Notes: generated by a model from the sequence alone, not told the origin. Positions 18,326 to 27,279 are shown, counted from the first letter of the stretch. The stretch: DNA of 64,000 bases from RUG14300 sp964391805 (GCA_964391805.1 CAYMNK010000002.1:1-64000); one strand, 5' to 3'. Numbers and translations are program-made.

Positions 18326-19420
18326 TTAACCCTTGGTACCGCTCTTTGATACACCGGTCATAATATATTTACGGCAAGTAATAAAGAGGATAAACAACGG
18401 TAGCGATACCATACATACAGCAGCCATTTTTAGGGTAGTTAGTGTTTCTGTACCATAGCCGGGAGTTCCATAGATTGCACCGGTGGTAGTACCGATTCTA
18501 TCAACAAATCCACGAGTAACCCAGTTAGTGATCATCTGCCAGCTTTGGTTGTTTACCAATCTCGGCCAAATGTACGAGTTCCAGGTACCAATAAATTTAA
18601 GAAGGGTAATGGATATTAACGTAGGCGCTGTAAGCGGTACCATAACTTTAATCAAATAACCCATATCGGATAGTCCGTCAACCTTTGCCGCCTTATATAG
18701 CGAATCGGGTATTTGCATAAAGTTGTTACGAAGCAAGTATGTATAATAGATACTTACAAGGAAAGGAAGTATCAATACAGTAAAGGTATTTTGCCATCCC
18801 CATGCAGAAATAGTAAGGTAGTTGGTAATAGTATACATTTCACCGGGGATCATCATAGTTCCGAGCATCAAGGTAAACAGTAAGTTCTTACCTTTGAAAT
18901 TCATTCTTGCCAAAGCATACGCCGTAACAATTGTTACAATTACACCGATGGTTGTAGAAAAGAAGCCAACAACTAAAGTATTGATAAGTATTTGAACAAA
19001 CGAACCAGAGGAGGAAGTCTGAGTCAAAACTGCGGCGTAGTTTTTGAATTGGAAAGTTTGAGGAAACCAGGTAGGAGTAGACAAACGATATTCCGCTTCT
19101 GTCTTAAAGGATGAAATGATCATCCAATAGAAAGGAAGGAACGCCAAAAGTGCGCATATTGTCAAGAATGTATAAACAAAAATGTTTTTAACTATATTAC
19201 CTATCTTTTGCCTTTTGGTTTCTTTCTCTACATTGAAATCTTTGATTTCTCTATCAAAGATAGCTGAATCGGAAGATACGGCAGATATTGTCTGGTCAAG
19301 TGTTGAATCCTTAGCACTAACGAGTTGTTCACCAATGCTCTCGACGCTTTCAATGGATTCATTCACGATTTCTTCATTTACATTTTCGTTAATTAGGTTT
19401 TCGTTATCAAAATTATCCAT
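18326..19420 (-). CDS. ABC importer permease, MalG/UgpE-like
   Basis: The 364-residue inner membrane protein has an acidic cytoplasmic extension of about 75 residues, then six predicted membrane segments. The EAA loop that docks on the ATPase is YKAAKVDGLSDMGYLIKVMV near residue 255. CUT1 MalG-type proteins are usually about 275-300 residues, so the N-terminal extension is extra. The start follows AGAGGTG. It lies 10 nt after the partner permease and pairs with it to form the channel. Confidence 0.92.
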   Translation of the reverse strand: MDNFDNENLINENVNEEIVNESIESVESIGEQLVSAKDSTLDQTISAVSSDSAIFDREIKDFNVEKETKRQKIGNIVKNIFVYTFLTICALLAFLPFYWMIISSFKTEAEYRLSTPTWFPQTFQFKNYAAVLTQTSSSGSFVQILINTLVVGFFSTTIGVIVTIVTAYALARMNFKGKNLLFTLMLGTMMIPGEMYTITNYLTISAWGWQNTFTVLILPFLVSIYYTYLLRNNFMQIPDSLYKAAKVDGLSDMGYLIKVMVPLTAPTLISITLLKFIGTWNSYIWPRLVNNQSWQMITNWVTRGFVDRIGTTTGAIYGTPGYGTETLTTLKMAAVCMVSLPLFILFITCRKYIMTGVSKSGTKG

Positions 19421-19430
19421 AAAGCACCTC

Positions 19431-20591
19431 TTAGAATTTTACTCTCTTCTTACTAACATAGTTATTGATACCGGTAAAGATCATAATTATTACAAATAAC
19501 AGTAGCGATCCGGCAAAAGCATATCCGGTTTCACCTTTATCTATAAATTGATATATATAACCTACCATGGTACCCATATCATAGTCAATACCCATCTGTT
19601 CACCAAATAGACCTACAATGGAAGAGTATTGTTTCATACCACCCATAATACCGGTAATGATTAAATAAGAAATCATCGGGGAAATCATAGGAGTGGTGAT
19701 TTTCCATAGTATAGTGGACTTAGAAGCTCCGTCAACCTTGGCTGCATCATAATACTGTTTGTTAACGCTTTGGAGTGAGCTGAACAGAATCAATATCTTA
19801 AAAGGAAGGCCTGCCCATATCTCATATACTATAACAACGATATACTTCGCCCAAGGAATAGTTAACGAACCTATGTGCCATGTCGGAGAACCTATATTCA
19901 TCCAATTAATAGGTTCTACTCCGAACAACCCTAAAAAGTTGTTTACCAAACCATATGTATCTGGGGCTGACGGTGTGCCTACTACAGTAAAGAAGGTAGC
20001 AAAAACAGCACCCATTGCCAAAGAGTTAGTCAAGTAAGGTAAGAATAGAACTGTTTGATAAGCCTTTTGCAGAGGTTTAATAGATGTCAACGCAACTGCA
20101 ATCAAAAGAGCAAGTAAGGTTGAAAGCGGTACGGATACAAGGGTAAACACCATTGTATTAACCAAACATTGAAGGAAGCTTGCGCCACCGGTACCGGTAT
20201 CGCCCTTAAGTACACGAATAAAGTTCTCGAAGCCCCAACCATCGAATCTACCGGTCAAACCGTTATATCCTTGTTTAAAAGCACCGACAAATGCGTTAAC
20301 GATGGGATAGAAGGTAAAGACTGCCATAAGAATTAGTGCGGGAAGTACGAAAAGCCAGCCCGACTGAGACTTAAGGAATCTCCTAACCTTTTCGCCCGTA
20401 CTGAGAGTGGAGGCTTGATCAACTATAGTGACGCCCTCTATCTCATATACGGCATTATTATTCTTTTTAAATAAACCTTTGAATTTATCACCGAGGTCGG
20501 AGAAAAAGTTATTTTTCTTCTGTTCGAGATTTTCTACTTCTTCCTCAGTGGTAATCTCATCGATTCTTTCGTCTAAATCATTCTGCGACAT
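19431..20591 (-). CDS. ABC importer permease, MalF/UgpA-like
   Basis: The 386-residue protein has about 85 charged cytoplasmic residues, then six predicted membrane segments. The EAA loop is YYDAAKVDGASKSTILWKIT near residue 295. Its ATG overlaps the ATPase stop codon by one base (TAATG), a sign of tight coupling. It forms the channel with the downstream permease. As in that protein, the N-terminal extension is unusually long and acidic. Confidence 0.92.
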   Translation of the reverse strand: MSQNDLDERIDEITTEEEVENLEQKKNNFFSDLGDKFKGLFKKNNNAVYEIEGVTIVDQASTLSTGEKVRRFLKSQSGWLFVLPALILMAVFTFYPIVNAFVGAFKQGYNGLTGRFDGWGFENFIRVLKGDTGTGGASFLQCLVNTMVFTLVSVPLSTLLALLIAVALTSIKPLQKAYQTVLFLPYLTNSLAMGAVFATFFTVVGTPSAPDTYGLVNNFLGLFGVEPINWMNIGSPTWHIGSLTIPWAKYIVVIVYEIWAGLPFKILILFSSLQSVNKQYYDAAKVDGASKSTILWKITTPMISPMISYLIITGIMGGMKQYSSIVGLFGEQMGIDYDMGTMVGYIYQFIDKGETGYAFAGSLLLFVIIMIFTGINNYVSKKRVKF

Positions 20592-21664
20592 TATAAGATC
20601 CTCTCTTCGGTTTCAGCATTAAATAGGAATACTTTATTAGGTTTCAAATTAAATCTAAACGCACCGAGTTGTTCGGGAAGTTTGACGTCGGAGTCAACTA
20701 TAGAACGAACGGTAGGTTTATTAGAGCAAACGTGGCGAGATACGATAGATTTATCTCTACCCATAACCTCGATGTGGTCAACGTCGAGTGTCAAAACGCC
20801 GTTTTCGTCATAGATAAATCCTTCGGGACGGATACCGACCTTGATATTTTGATCTTCGAGGTCTGTACTCATAACAACTTCTTCACCGATGTAAACGAGA
20901 TGATTCTCGATTCTACCGTCGAAGATATTGATAGGAGGCGTACCTAAGAAGTTAGCTACGAATAGGTTAGCCGGATCGTCATAGATGGATTGAGGTTCAC
21001 CGATTTGTTGAACAAGACCGAGTTTCATAACAACCATGATATCGCAAATAGACATTGCTTCTTCTTGGTCGTGGGTAACGAATACGGTGGTGATACCTGT
21101 TTCACGTTGGATACGCTTGATCTCCTCACGAGTTTGCAATCTCAAACGAGCGTCGAGGTTGGACAAAGGTTCGTCAAGAAGTAACACATTAGGCATCTTA
21201 ACTAATGCACGAGCAATAGCTACACGTTGCTGTTGACCGCCGGATAATTCGGACGGTTTACGAGCTAACAATTCTTCGATTTGAACGAGACGTGCGGCAT
21301 CGAGCGCCTTAGCCTTAGCCTCTTCCTTGGGAATACGCATATTCAACAAGGGGAACATAATGTTTTGTTCAACCGTCATATGAGGATAAAGCGCATAGTT
21401 TTGGAATACTAAGCCGATACCTCTTCTTTCGGGAGCAAGGGTGGTTACATCTTGTTCGTCAAAGAAAATGTTACCTTGAGTGGGCGCCTCTAAGCCGCTA
21501 AGCATAAAAAGCGTCGTCGATTTTCCGCATCCGGAAGGTCCAAGTAAGCCTACAAGCTTACCGGAAGGGATTTCTATAGACATATCGTTAACTGCAACGA
21601 CAGGTTTACCCTTCTTCTCTCTTGACGGAAATACCTTAGTTAAGTGTTGAATCGAAATCTTCAT
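20591..21664 (-). CDS. ABC importer ATPase, UgpC/MsmX/MalK-like
   Basis: The 357-residue protein energises the importer. Walker A GPSGCGKST is near residue 40, the Q-loop QNYALYPHMTV near 88, signature LSGGQQQ near 140, Walker B VLLLDEP near 160 and the H-loop VTHD near 196, followed by a C-terminal OB/TOBE region (about 240-357). All catalytic residues are present. It starts 6 nt after the 411-residue membrane protein gene, and its stop overlaps the next start. MsmX-type ATPases may serve several importers; here a dedicated copy is in the operon. Confidence 0.95.
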   Translation of the reverse strand: MKISIQHLTKVFPSREKKGKPVVAVNDMSIEIPSGKLVGLLGPSGCGKSTTLFMLSGLEAPTQGNIFFDEQDVTTLAPERRGIGLVFQNYALYPHMTVEQNIMFPLLNMRIPKEEAKAKALDAARLVQIEELLARKPSELSGGQQQRVAIARALVKMPNVLLLDEPLSNLDARLRLQTREEIKRIQRETGITTVFVTHDQEEAMSICDIMVVMKLGLVQQIGEPQSIYDDPANLFVANFLGTPPINIFDGRIENHLVYIGEEVVMSTDLEDQNIKVGIRPEGFIYDENGVLTLDVDHIEVMGRDKSIVSRHVCSNKPTVRSIVDSDVKLPEQLGAFRFNLKPNKVFLFNAETEERIL

Positions 21665-21670
21665 AAAGCT

Positions 21671-22906
21671 TTAGTCCTCACGTTTTATAATCTTGAATGT
21701 TATTATTTTTTGATATCCTTCTGCCACGAGGGTTTCGGGAAGATCTTTGGTTACGTATTTATCGTCCAAGTCAATCCAGAGATTGACGTATTCGCCTGCT
21801 TTGACTTGTTCGGTCGATGCATAGTTACGACCTTTGAGAAGTACAAACGCCACGCCCGAATCTTCGTTAGAATACCTTATTTGTACGCTTCCGTCGAAAT
21901 TCTCTATAGCGGATACGTCGGCTTGAAGCGTCACTTTACAGAAATAGTCGTGTCCGAATACTTCATTATATTTAGGTCTCTTCTCTTTGAATTTGACCTT
22001 GAATACCTTGACAAGTAACCACTTAAAGAACTTAATAATATAACGACCGCCAAGTGCGATATCACCGATAACGTAGATACATATGAAGTATACTATTACA
22101 ACTATCGTTGCGGTATGGTCGGCACGTTTTTTAATCGACTCGACCTCTACCGGTGTACTCTGTTTAGTGTAAGCATCATCGATAGCTAAAAATTGTTCTT
22201 CAAGTTGTTTAAGTTCGGTCTCGGCAGAATCACGTTCAGCATCATCGGTTATCCAGGTATATTGATTATTTTTCTCAATCAAAAGCTCGACATCATCGAA
22301 GAACGATTCGGAATAATCGAGTCCTACATCTAACTCGGCAAACGTATTACCGTCCGCATCGATGAGAGTTATCTTATCAATGGATTTACATAGATCTTCA
22401 TATAAATCAATATATATAAATCCGTAATAGTAGTGTGTTGCCGATGTATCGTCAATCTCGTCACCACTCGAATCGCTATCGAGTAATTCGATATTATGAG
22501 TCGCTCCGCTATTATCGGTAACTATCAACTGCGTTTTATTTAAACTCGTCTTGGTTACCTTATAGGTTTCACCGACTCCGTATATAAATCCGCCGTATGC
22601 CTTATGTATCGCACCGTTGGAAACAGTTTGATCGCCCTTCTCGGCTTCAGTCAAAGTCGCCGAAGAAAACAGCACGATTCCACCACCCGACTCAAATTCC
22701 TCTTGGTAAACGGGAACACTGTCGTAATACGCAGGTGTGAGCAAATATGCTTCGCTGTATTCCCCTTTTTCAAGGGCTTCAACTACGTAATCGATAGCAT
22801 AGTCGTAATAGGCTAAATAATAAGGTACGCTAACGGCAAGTATAAATCCTATAACAAATGTAAACAAATAATATAGGACATTAGCAAAAATACGCCCTTT
22901 TCTCAT
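21671..22906 (-). CDS. membrane protein of unknown function in the ABC operon
   Basis: The 411-residue protein has an N-terminal membrane segment (about 8-32), an extracytoplasmic domain of about 230 residues rich in Tyr, Asp and Ser, a second membrane segment (about 265-288) and a C-terminal cytoplasmic domain of about 120 residues that looks like a beta sandwich. I do not recognise the family. It lies 9 nt after the 123-residue membrane protein gene and 6 nt before the ATPase gene. Position and topology suggest an accessory part of the importer or a sensor that couples the outside to the ATPase; this is inference. Confidence 0.8.
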   Translation of the reverse strand: MRKGRIFANVLYYLFTFVIGFILAVSVPYYLAYYDYAIDYVVEALEKGEYSEAYLLTPAYYDSVPVYQEEFESGGGIVLFSSATLTEAEKGDQTVSNGAIHKAYGGFIYGVGETYKVTKTSLNKTQLIVTDNSGATHNIELLDSDSSGDEIDDTSATHYYYGFIYIDLYEDLCKSIDKITLIDADGNTFAELDVGLDYSESFFDDVELLIEKNNQYTWITDDAERDSAETELKQLEEQFLAIDDAYTKQSTPVEVESIKKRADHTATIVVIVYFICIYVIGDIALGGRYIIKFFKWLLVKVFKVKFKEKRPKYNEVFGHDYFCKVTLQADVSAIENFDGSVQIRYSNEDSGVAFVLLKGRNYASTEQVKAGEYVNLWIDLDDKYVTKDLPETLVAEGYQKIITFKIIKRED

Positions 22907-22915
22907 TATAGGCCG

Positions 22916-23287
22916 TTATTCCTCTACACTTTCATCGGAAGACTCGACTGCTTCGGCAATATCGCTGTCGGATATATTGTCGAAACGAGCAACGATTTCC
23001 GATGCCTCTTCGTCACCGATTACCGATGATTCTAAGTGTTCGGCAACGAACTCTTCCTCAACTACTTCTTCTACCACTTCTTCGCTGTCGGCAACGGATT
23101 CGCCTTTATTGGCTCTAAACGCAGCCTCACGCTTACGGAGATTCTCTCTCTGCTCCTCATACTGTTTTTTGTTAAATACGGGAATCAGATAGTAGACCGC
23201 TATAATTAATGCAATAGCTACACCGCATCCGATAAAGAATCCGATGTCAACCGATTTTAAACCATTTAGAAGTAACAAGCCACTCAT
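22916..23287 (-). CDS. small single-span membrane protein with acidic tail
   Basis: The 123-residue protein has one membrane helix (about residues 15-38), then a basic/charged linker (KKQYEEQRENLRKREAAFR) and a very acidic C-terminal half rich in Glu/Val and Ser/Asp. No family recognised. It is the first gene of the importer operon, after a structured leader; AAGGAG precedes its ATG. Its acidic tail resembles the N-terminal extensions of the two permeases, which may point to a shared partner. Confidence 0.75.
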   Translation of the reverse strand: MSGLLLLNGLKSVDIGFFIGCGVAIALIIAVYYLIPVFNKKQYEEQRENLRKREAAFRANKGESVADSEEVVEEVVEEEFVAEHLESSVIGDEEASEIVARFDNISDSDIAEAVESSDESVEE

Positions 23288-23330
23288 ACTTTGCTCCTTA
23301 ATCCATTAGTTATCTCTAAGAGACCATATA

Positions 23331-23373
23331 AACAAAAAAGTACAATTACGTGGTTAAGCGCAAATTGTACTTC
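23331..23373 (-). terminator. intrinsic terminator in the 5' leader of the ABC/nuclease operon (attenuator candidate)
   Basis: Minus strand AGTACAATT...AATTGTACT, a perfect 9-bp stem with a 15-nt loop, followed by TTTTTGTTT. It lies after a good promoter (23512-23540) and before the first gene (23287), so transcripts must read through it to express the operon. Confidence 0.8.
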
Positions 23374-23505
23374 TCAATTCCATAATAAAAACACAAGGGG
23401 TGCCGAAAAAGACGGTTTGACCCAAATAAGACTTATTTGTTTGTCGTTCGCAACTGATTCTTAACATTTCGTTACCCTCGCAGTGTTTTTCAGATAAATC
23501 TTAAT
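23374..23505 (-). ncRNA. structured leader of the ABC/nuclease operon, possible riboswitch of unassigned class
   Basis: The roughly 130-nt transcribed leader holds several stems on the minus strand: CTGA...TCAG with nested AACA/TGTT, a perfect CAAATAA-GTC-TTATTTG hairpin, and GGGT...CCG-TCTTTTT-CGG...ACCC. It is followed by the intrinsic terminator at 23331-23373. The promoter-stems-terminator-gene order is typical of riboswitches. It matches none of the classes I checked by eye (purine, TPP, SAM, c-di-GMP, T-box, ykkC). The ligand is unknown. Confidence 0.5.
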
Positions 23506-23511
23506 GAGTTT

Positions 23512-23540
23512 ATTCTAACACCACAGACGATAAAAATCAA
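23512..23540 (-). promoter_or_regulatory. promoter of the ABC/nuclease operon
   Basis: Minus strand TTGATT (23535-23540), 17-bp spacer, TAGAAT (23512-23517). The predicted start is near 23505, giving a leader of about 218 nt. Confidence 0.75.
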
Positions 23541-23601
23541 CAATTTTCGATAAACTCTCTTAAGATTTTTTATTAAAATATATAATCAATATATTTAGTA
23601 C

Positions 23602-23645
23602 GTGAATTCGTCCCCGATAAATAGCCCAAATAGGGATGAATTCAC
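23602..23645. repeat. 13-bp inverted repeat between two transcription units
   Basis: Arms GTGAATTCGTCCC and GGGATGAATTCAC (one G-T) are separated by 18 nt. It lies 110 nt past the small lipoprotein gene and 60 nt before the operon promoter. There is no T-run, so it may be an operator, a weak terminator or an RNA-processing stem. Confidence 0.5.
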
Positions 23646-23754
23646 ATACCGTATAACTATTATATACTCTATTTAATTATTTTTCAAGACCTAATTTTCC
23701 TTTTTTTGAAATAATTTTTTACATTTTTTATAAAATTGCAATATTTATATACCT

Positions 23755-24342
23755 TTATACCTTGAATTCGTAACGATAGGTCACTTTGGCTCCATCAGTA
23801 GACGTGTAAGATATGGTTATATAATTGAAGGTTGCGTCTTTGAAGGATGCCGTTACTGTCATATCGCTACATTCGATATCATTGCCCAAAAATTCCTTAG
23901 GAGAGGTAACTTTCGCTTTGAACATCGAAGTTGTGATCGATATATCGGTAAAATATGCTCCATCGAACTTCAAGCCAATTTCGGTCATTCCGCTAAGGTC
24001 GACATCTACTGCGTCGCCTTCGGTGATTGTTAGTTTACCCTCTTTAACGAGTGCTTTGCCCTCAATGGTGGTTTTAAATTCGCTCAATGCGTCAATGGAT
24101 AACTCGTTGAGTTTTTCAACGGTGTAGTCGATTTCGTAACCTTCGCCTACTCGCGAGATTTCAAATTCGTTGGTTAGGCTTACATTATTCTTGAGGGTGG
24201 TCACATTGACGGTCCATCCGCTGTAATACTCGGATAGCTTGTCGTTAAGTGCGCCGATTGTCGAATCGCCTAAGCCGTCACACGCACAAAATACCAATAC
24301 CAATAAACATAAAACTGCTAATACAGATATAATTCTTTTCAT
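23755..24342 (-). CDS. small lipoprotein of unknown function
   Basis: The 195-residue protein has lipobox VFCAC (Cys20) and a beta-rich mature part with no recognised family. It starts 13 nt after the endonuclease I gene with AAGGAGGA upstream, so the two are cotranscribed. It ends before the promoter of the ABC operon. A surface role linked to the nuclease is inferred from position only. Confidence 0.75.
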   Translation of the reverse strand: MKRIISVLAVLCLLVLVFCACDGLGDSTIGALNDKLSEYYSGWTVNVTTLKNNVSLTNEFEISRVGEGYEIDYTVEKLNELSIDALSEFKTTIEGKALVKEGKLTITEGDAVDVDLSGMTEIGLKFDGAYFTDISITTSMFKAKVTSPKEFLGNDIECSDMTVTASFKDATFNYITISYTSTDGAKVTYRYEFKV

Positions 24343-24355
24343 TGCTCTATCCTCC

Positions 24356-26575
24356 TTACAATAATTTCTTGATCAACTCAAGCAAGGCACTTGCCACCAA
24401 TAGGAAGACACCCGATGCGCAAACCGCATTCTCGGTACTTGTTTGGGAAGACTCGTTGATGTCGGAGACAACAGCGTTGTAGGCGCTCAATGCCGATTGA
24501 AGGGTGGATAATGACGACTTGACTTCGCTATCCTCTTTTTGTTCGGCGGAAAGGGCGTTGTAGGCGCTTATTGCCTTATTTAAGCTCTCGTAGCGTTGAT
24601 ACGGTGTGCCGTCTGTTACGATAAGGGATACCGCACTCGTGAACTTATCAATCAATGTTCTGTCCGGCGTGGGTTCGCCCTTTTGATTAATCTTGACCGA
24701 TATGGTGGTAGAATTATCACCTGAGGTGATTGTTACCGTTTGTGCAGTGAATACTGTAGAATCAAAACCGCTAAGTACATAATCATCGATTTCGACTTTG
24801 CTTCCGTCCGAATATACTTCGTTTACCGTCAATTTTTCTCTTAGATCGTCTAAAGTTGCGTTATCTTCGTCAAGCGTTACAGATGAAGGCGTGCATTCAA
24901 TTGATTCAACGGTCGGCTCTGGATCGTCACCGCCACCGATGTCGCCACCCGAACTGCCGCCGGGGGTTACGTATTCAACAATAATACTGTCAAGGTAACT
25001 AGCACCTTCCTTTGAATCTAATTCATACGTCAAAGCAAAATAAGTGTCGTTTCCACTAACCGACCAAGTCACTCCCTCGGAAGTAACAGTCTGCGTCCCC
25101 CAATCATTACCGTTAGTCGGTTTTCCTGTTACTTCAGTATATGCAGACGTTGATGTCAAAAGCTTCCATGGTCTATCCGTTTTACCTTCATAACCCTTGA
25201 CTGTTACCGATGTAATATATCCATTCACCGCAACATTACTTGCTAAATAATAACTTGTTTGCTTCTTATTAAATTGTAAACCGGTCGAAGAATAATTGCC
25301 ATTGCCTCCATATATAAAAGCAAGACCTCCAATTCCACCTGAACTCCAATCCTTAAAACCGTAGTTTGCAGTCATATTAAAACTATTCTTATCAATAGTG
25401 ATATAATTAACTTCACCATCGCCAGAGGAAGATGATTTAGTAACAGTTACGAGTGCTAATACATCTATTTCGGGATTAGCTACGCTTGTAGCTGTAATAA
25501 TTGCTTCACCCTCGCCCTTTGCCGTTAAAATACCGCTTGAATTAACAGTAACAACAGAGGTATTATTCGACTCCCATGTTACTCTACCGTCAGCAGATGC
25601 CGGGTAAGGAGTTACAGATAATTTTTTACTTTGACCAATACTCAATTCTATCACATCGGGAGTAATTGTTAAATCTTCAAGCTCGGGAACAACTGCAGAA
25701 TCACCCCAAATTCTATCGGCATAGGTTTGATCATCAATAAATGGGTTTCTATTACCTTGAATAGCATAAACAGCATCGTTACGATTACGCTCGATATCGT
25801 CTACAGGATCAAGTTTATTCCATTCAAGAAGCAATGCAATTGCAGATGCTTCATTATGAGCACTAACGACGTTTGTAAAATTCAAAGTGCCAAAGGAAGC
25901 GGAACCGGATCCATTGGTAGTACCACCTACATTTGAATACGTGTTATAGTGAGTATAAACGTACATTACAATACGTGCAACGTCACCTTTTACGTTATCA
26001 AGAGGTTCGAAAACTTTAAGTGATTTATTGTTATAACCTCCAAGTGCTACAGGATTATCAGATGCGTCTTCATAGTAAACTTTATAACTGTCGCGTAATT
26101 CTAATTCGCCATATTTATTATTACCTCTTGCGCTATTTAAACCGGATTCCACTGGTCTTATGTGATGTAGGTCGCTACCGCCACCGGAAGTACCCCATAA
26201 TCCGCCGGATAAACTTTGGCACCATACGTGCTCACGATTCCAAGTTCCTTGATTACCACCACCCCATTTGGAAGAAATGTTAACCTGAGAATAAAACTCC
26301 ATAACGTTACCGTTGGTACCGGCATCGGTTTTAAGTATAGTTGAAGGAGTTTTACAATCGGTATAACTCGTATAGGTTTTATGAGTTGTTGTGATTAAAT
26401 CGTGTAATTGTCCTAAAAGGGCTGTACCGCTCGATGCAGTAATGGACGAATAATAACTGCTACTATCCGCAAAAGCATAGTCGGTTTCGATAAAGCCAAG
26501 GAAAGAAAATACATTAAGAATTAACGCTACTACCAATAAAAATGATAGAAAACGCGTAAGGTTTAATTTTTTCAT
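24356..26575 (-). CDS. secreted endonuclease I family protein with C-terminal membrane anchor
   Basis: The 739-residue protein has a signal peptide (about 1-36). The EndA/NucM (endonuclease I) domain covers about 40-290; the beta-beta-alpha-Me metal site is visible as WNREHVWCQS near residue 108 and SDLHHIRP near 135, with SARGNNKYGE near 148. A BIG2-type Ig domain follows (about 295-381), then a beta domain (about 390-540), a second Ig-like domain (550-630), a helical FIVAR-like segment (640-715) and a final hydrophobic helix (about 718-737) that should hold it on the membrane. It degrades extracellular DNA/RNA. It heads a two-gene unit with its own promoter, just upstream of the ABC/SNase operon. 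Confidence 0.92.
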   Translation of the reverse strand: MKKLNLTRFLSFLLVVALILNVFSFLGFIETDYAFADSSSYYSSITASSGTALLGQLHDLITTTHKTYTSYTDCKTPSTILKTDAGTNGNVMEFYSQVNISSKWGGGNQGTWNREHVWCQSLSGGLWGTSGGGSDLHHIRPVESGLNSARGNNKYGELELRDSYKVYYEDASDNPVALGGYNNKSLKVFEPLDNVKGDVARIVMYVYTHYNTYSNVGGTTNGSGSASFGTLNFTNVVSAHNEASAIALLLEWNKLDPVDDIERNRNDAVYAIQGNRNPFIDDQTYADRIWGDSAVVPELEDLTITPDVIELSIGQSKKLSVTPYPASADGRVTWESNNTSVVTVNSSGILTAKGEGEAIITATSVANPEIDVLALVTVTKSSSSGDGEVNYITIDKNSFNMTANYGFKDWSSGGIGGLAFIYGGNGNYSSTGLQFNKKQTSYYLASNVAVNGYITSVTVKGYEGKTDRPWKLLTSTSAYTEVTGKPTNGNDWGTQTVTSEGVTWSVSGNDTYFALTYELDSKEGASYLDSIIVEYVTPGGSSGGDIGGGDDPEPTVESIECTPSSVTLDEDNATLDDLREKLTVNEVYSDGSKVEIDDYVLSGFDSTVFTAQTVTITSGDNSTTISVKINQKGEPTPDRTLIDKFTSAVSLIVTDGTPYQRYESLNKAISAYNALSAEQKEDSEVKSSLSTLQSALSAYNAVVSDINESSQTSTENAVCASGVFLLVASALLELIKKLL

Positions 26576-26634
26576 AAACGCTCCTAAGTATAATTTGTGA
26601 ATTAAAAAAAACGCATTATATGGTATTTTTATAC

Positions 26635-26663
26635 ATTATACCAAAGTTCTACATGTTTTTCAA
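26635..26663 (-). promoter_or_regulatory. promoter of the endonuclease I unit
   Basis: Minus strand TTGAAA (26658-26663), 17-bp spacer, TATAAT (26635-26640). The gene starts about 60 nt downstream after AGGAG. Confidence 0.8.
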
Positions 26664-26744
26664 CCCCTTTTTAAGAAATCTTTAATAAAATAAACCACCG
26701 TTTTTTGTTTGTATACAATTTAAGGTATCGATAACGCGCCATAC

Positions 26745-27045
26745 CGATTTCCGTCCCGTCATACTGAGCGTAGCGTAAGCGAAGTCGAACTGCAAAGCAG
26801 TGCGAGGTGCAAACCGAGCAGTATCTTGGACCGTAACGAGTAGTCGATTAAACAACATCCTTATTATTAAGGAATAAGATTCCGACACCTTTGGTGTCGC
26901 CCTTCGGGTTCGACTACAGTCTGTCGATTTCCGCTCAGAATGACATTTGATGGTGAGATCTTACGCATTTTTAGCTCAGTATGACGGCGGACGCACAGTA
27001 TGACATTTGATGGTATAGTGCTATTCTCTGTTAGGTATGACGCTC
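26745..27045. repeat. full type A repeat plus partial copies
   Basis: GTCATACTGAGCG at about 26758 and CGCTCAGAATGAC at about 26931 bound one element with inner GACACCTTTGGTGTC palindrome. Shorter TCAGTATGAC/TCAGAATGAC fragments follow to 27055. The ORFs at 26682-26888 and 27000-27206 run through repeat and tRNA sequence and are rejected. Confidence 0.7.
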
Positions 27046-27056
27046 AGAATGACAAA

Positions 27057-27092
27057 AAGAAAAAACCTACTCGCATATTACGAATAGGTTTT
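27057..27092 (-). terminator. terminator of tRNA-Val
   Basis: Minus strand ACCTATTCG-TAATATG-CGAGTAGGT (one mismatch-type pair) followed by TTTTTTC, starting a few nt after the tRNA CCA end. Confidence 0.8.
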
Positions 27093-27094
27093 AT

Positions 27095-27170
27095 TGGTGG
27101 GAACAATAGGGCTCGAACCTATGACCCTCTGCTTGTAAGGCAGATGCTCTCCCAACTGAGCTATGCTCCC
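27095..27170 (-). tRNA. tRNA-Val (anticodon TAC)
   Basis: Cloverleaf on the reverse strand: acceptor GGGAGCA/TGTTCCC, anticodon stem TCTGC/GCAGA with loop CTTACAA, encoded CCA, 76 nt. It reads GTA/GTG. Confidence 0.95.
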
Positions 27171-27279
27171 GAAGTGAACAGTAATAAGATACCACAAATA
27201 TTTTAGAATTGCAAGCGTTTTTATGTACTTTTTTAAAAATATTTTTTTATTTGAATTTTTGATGAAAACCATTTACTCA

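Noticed and set aside
23390..23480. Plus-strand GGGGTGCCG...GGTTTGACCC looked like the start of a TPP riboswitch.
   Set aside because: The CTGAGA motif and the second conserved half (CTGATCTGGATAATGCCAGCG) are missing, and no plus-strand gene follows. The stems fit a minus-strand leader better.
26682..27206. Short ORFs on both strands.
   Set aside because: They lie in type A repeats and across tRNA-Val.
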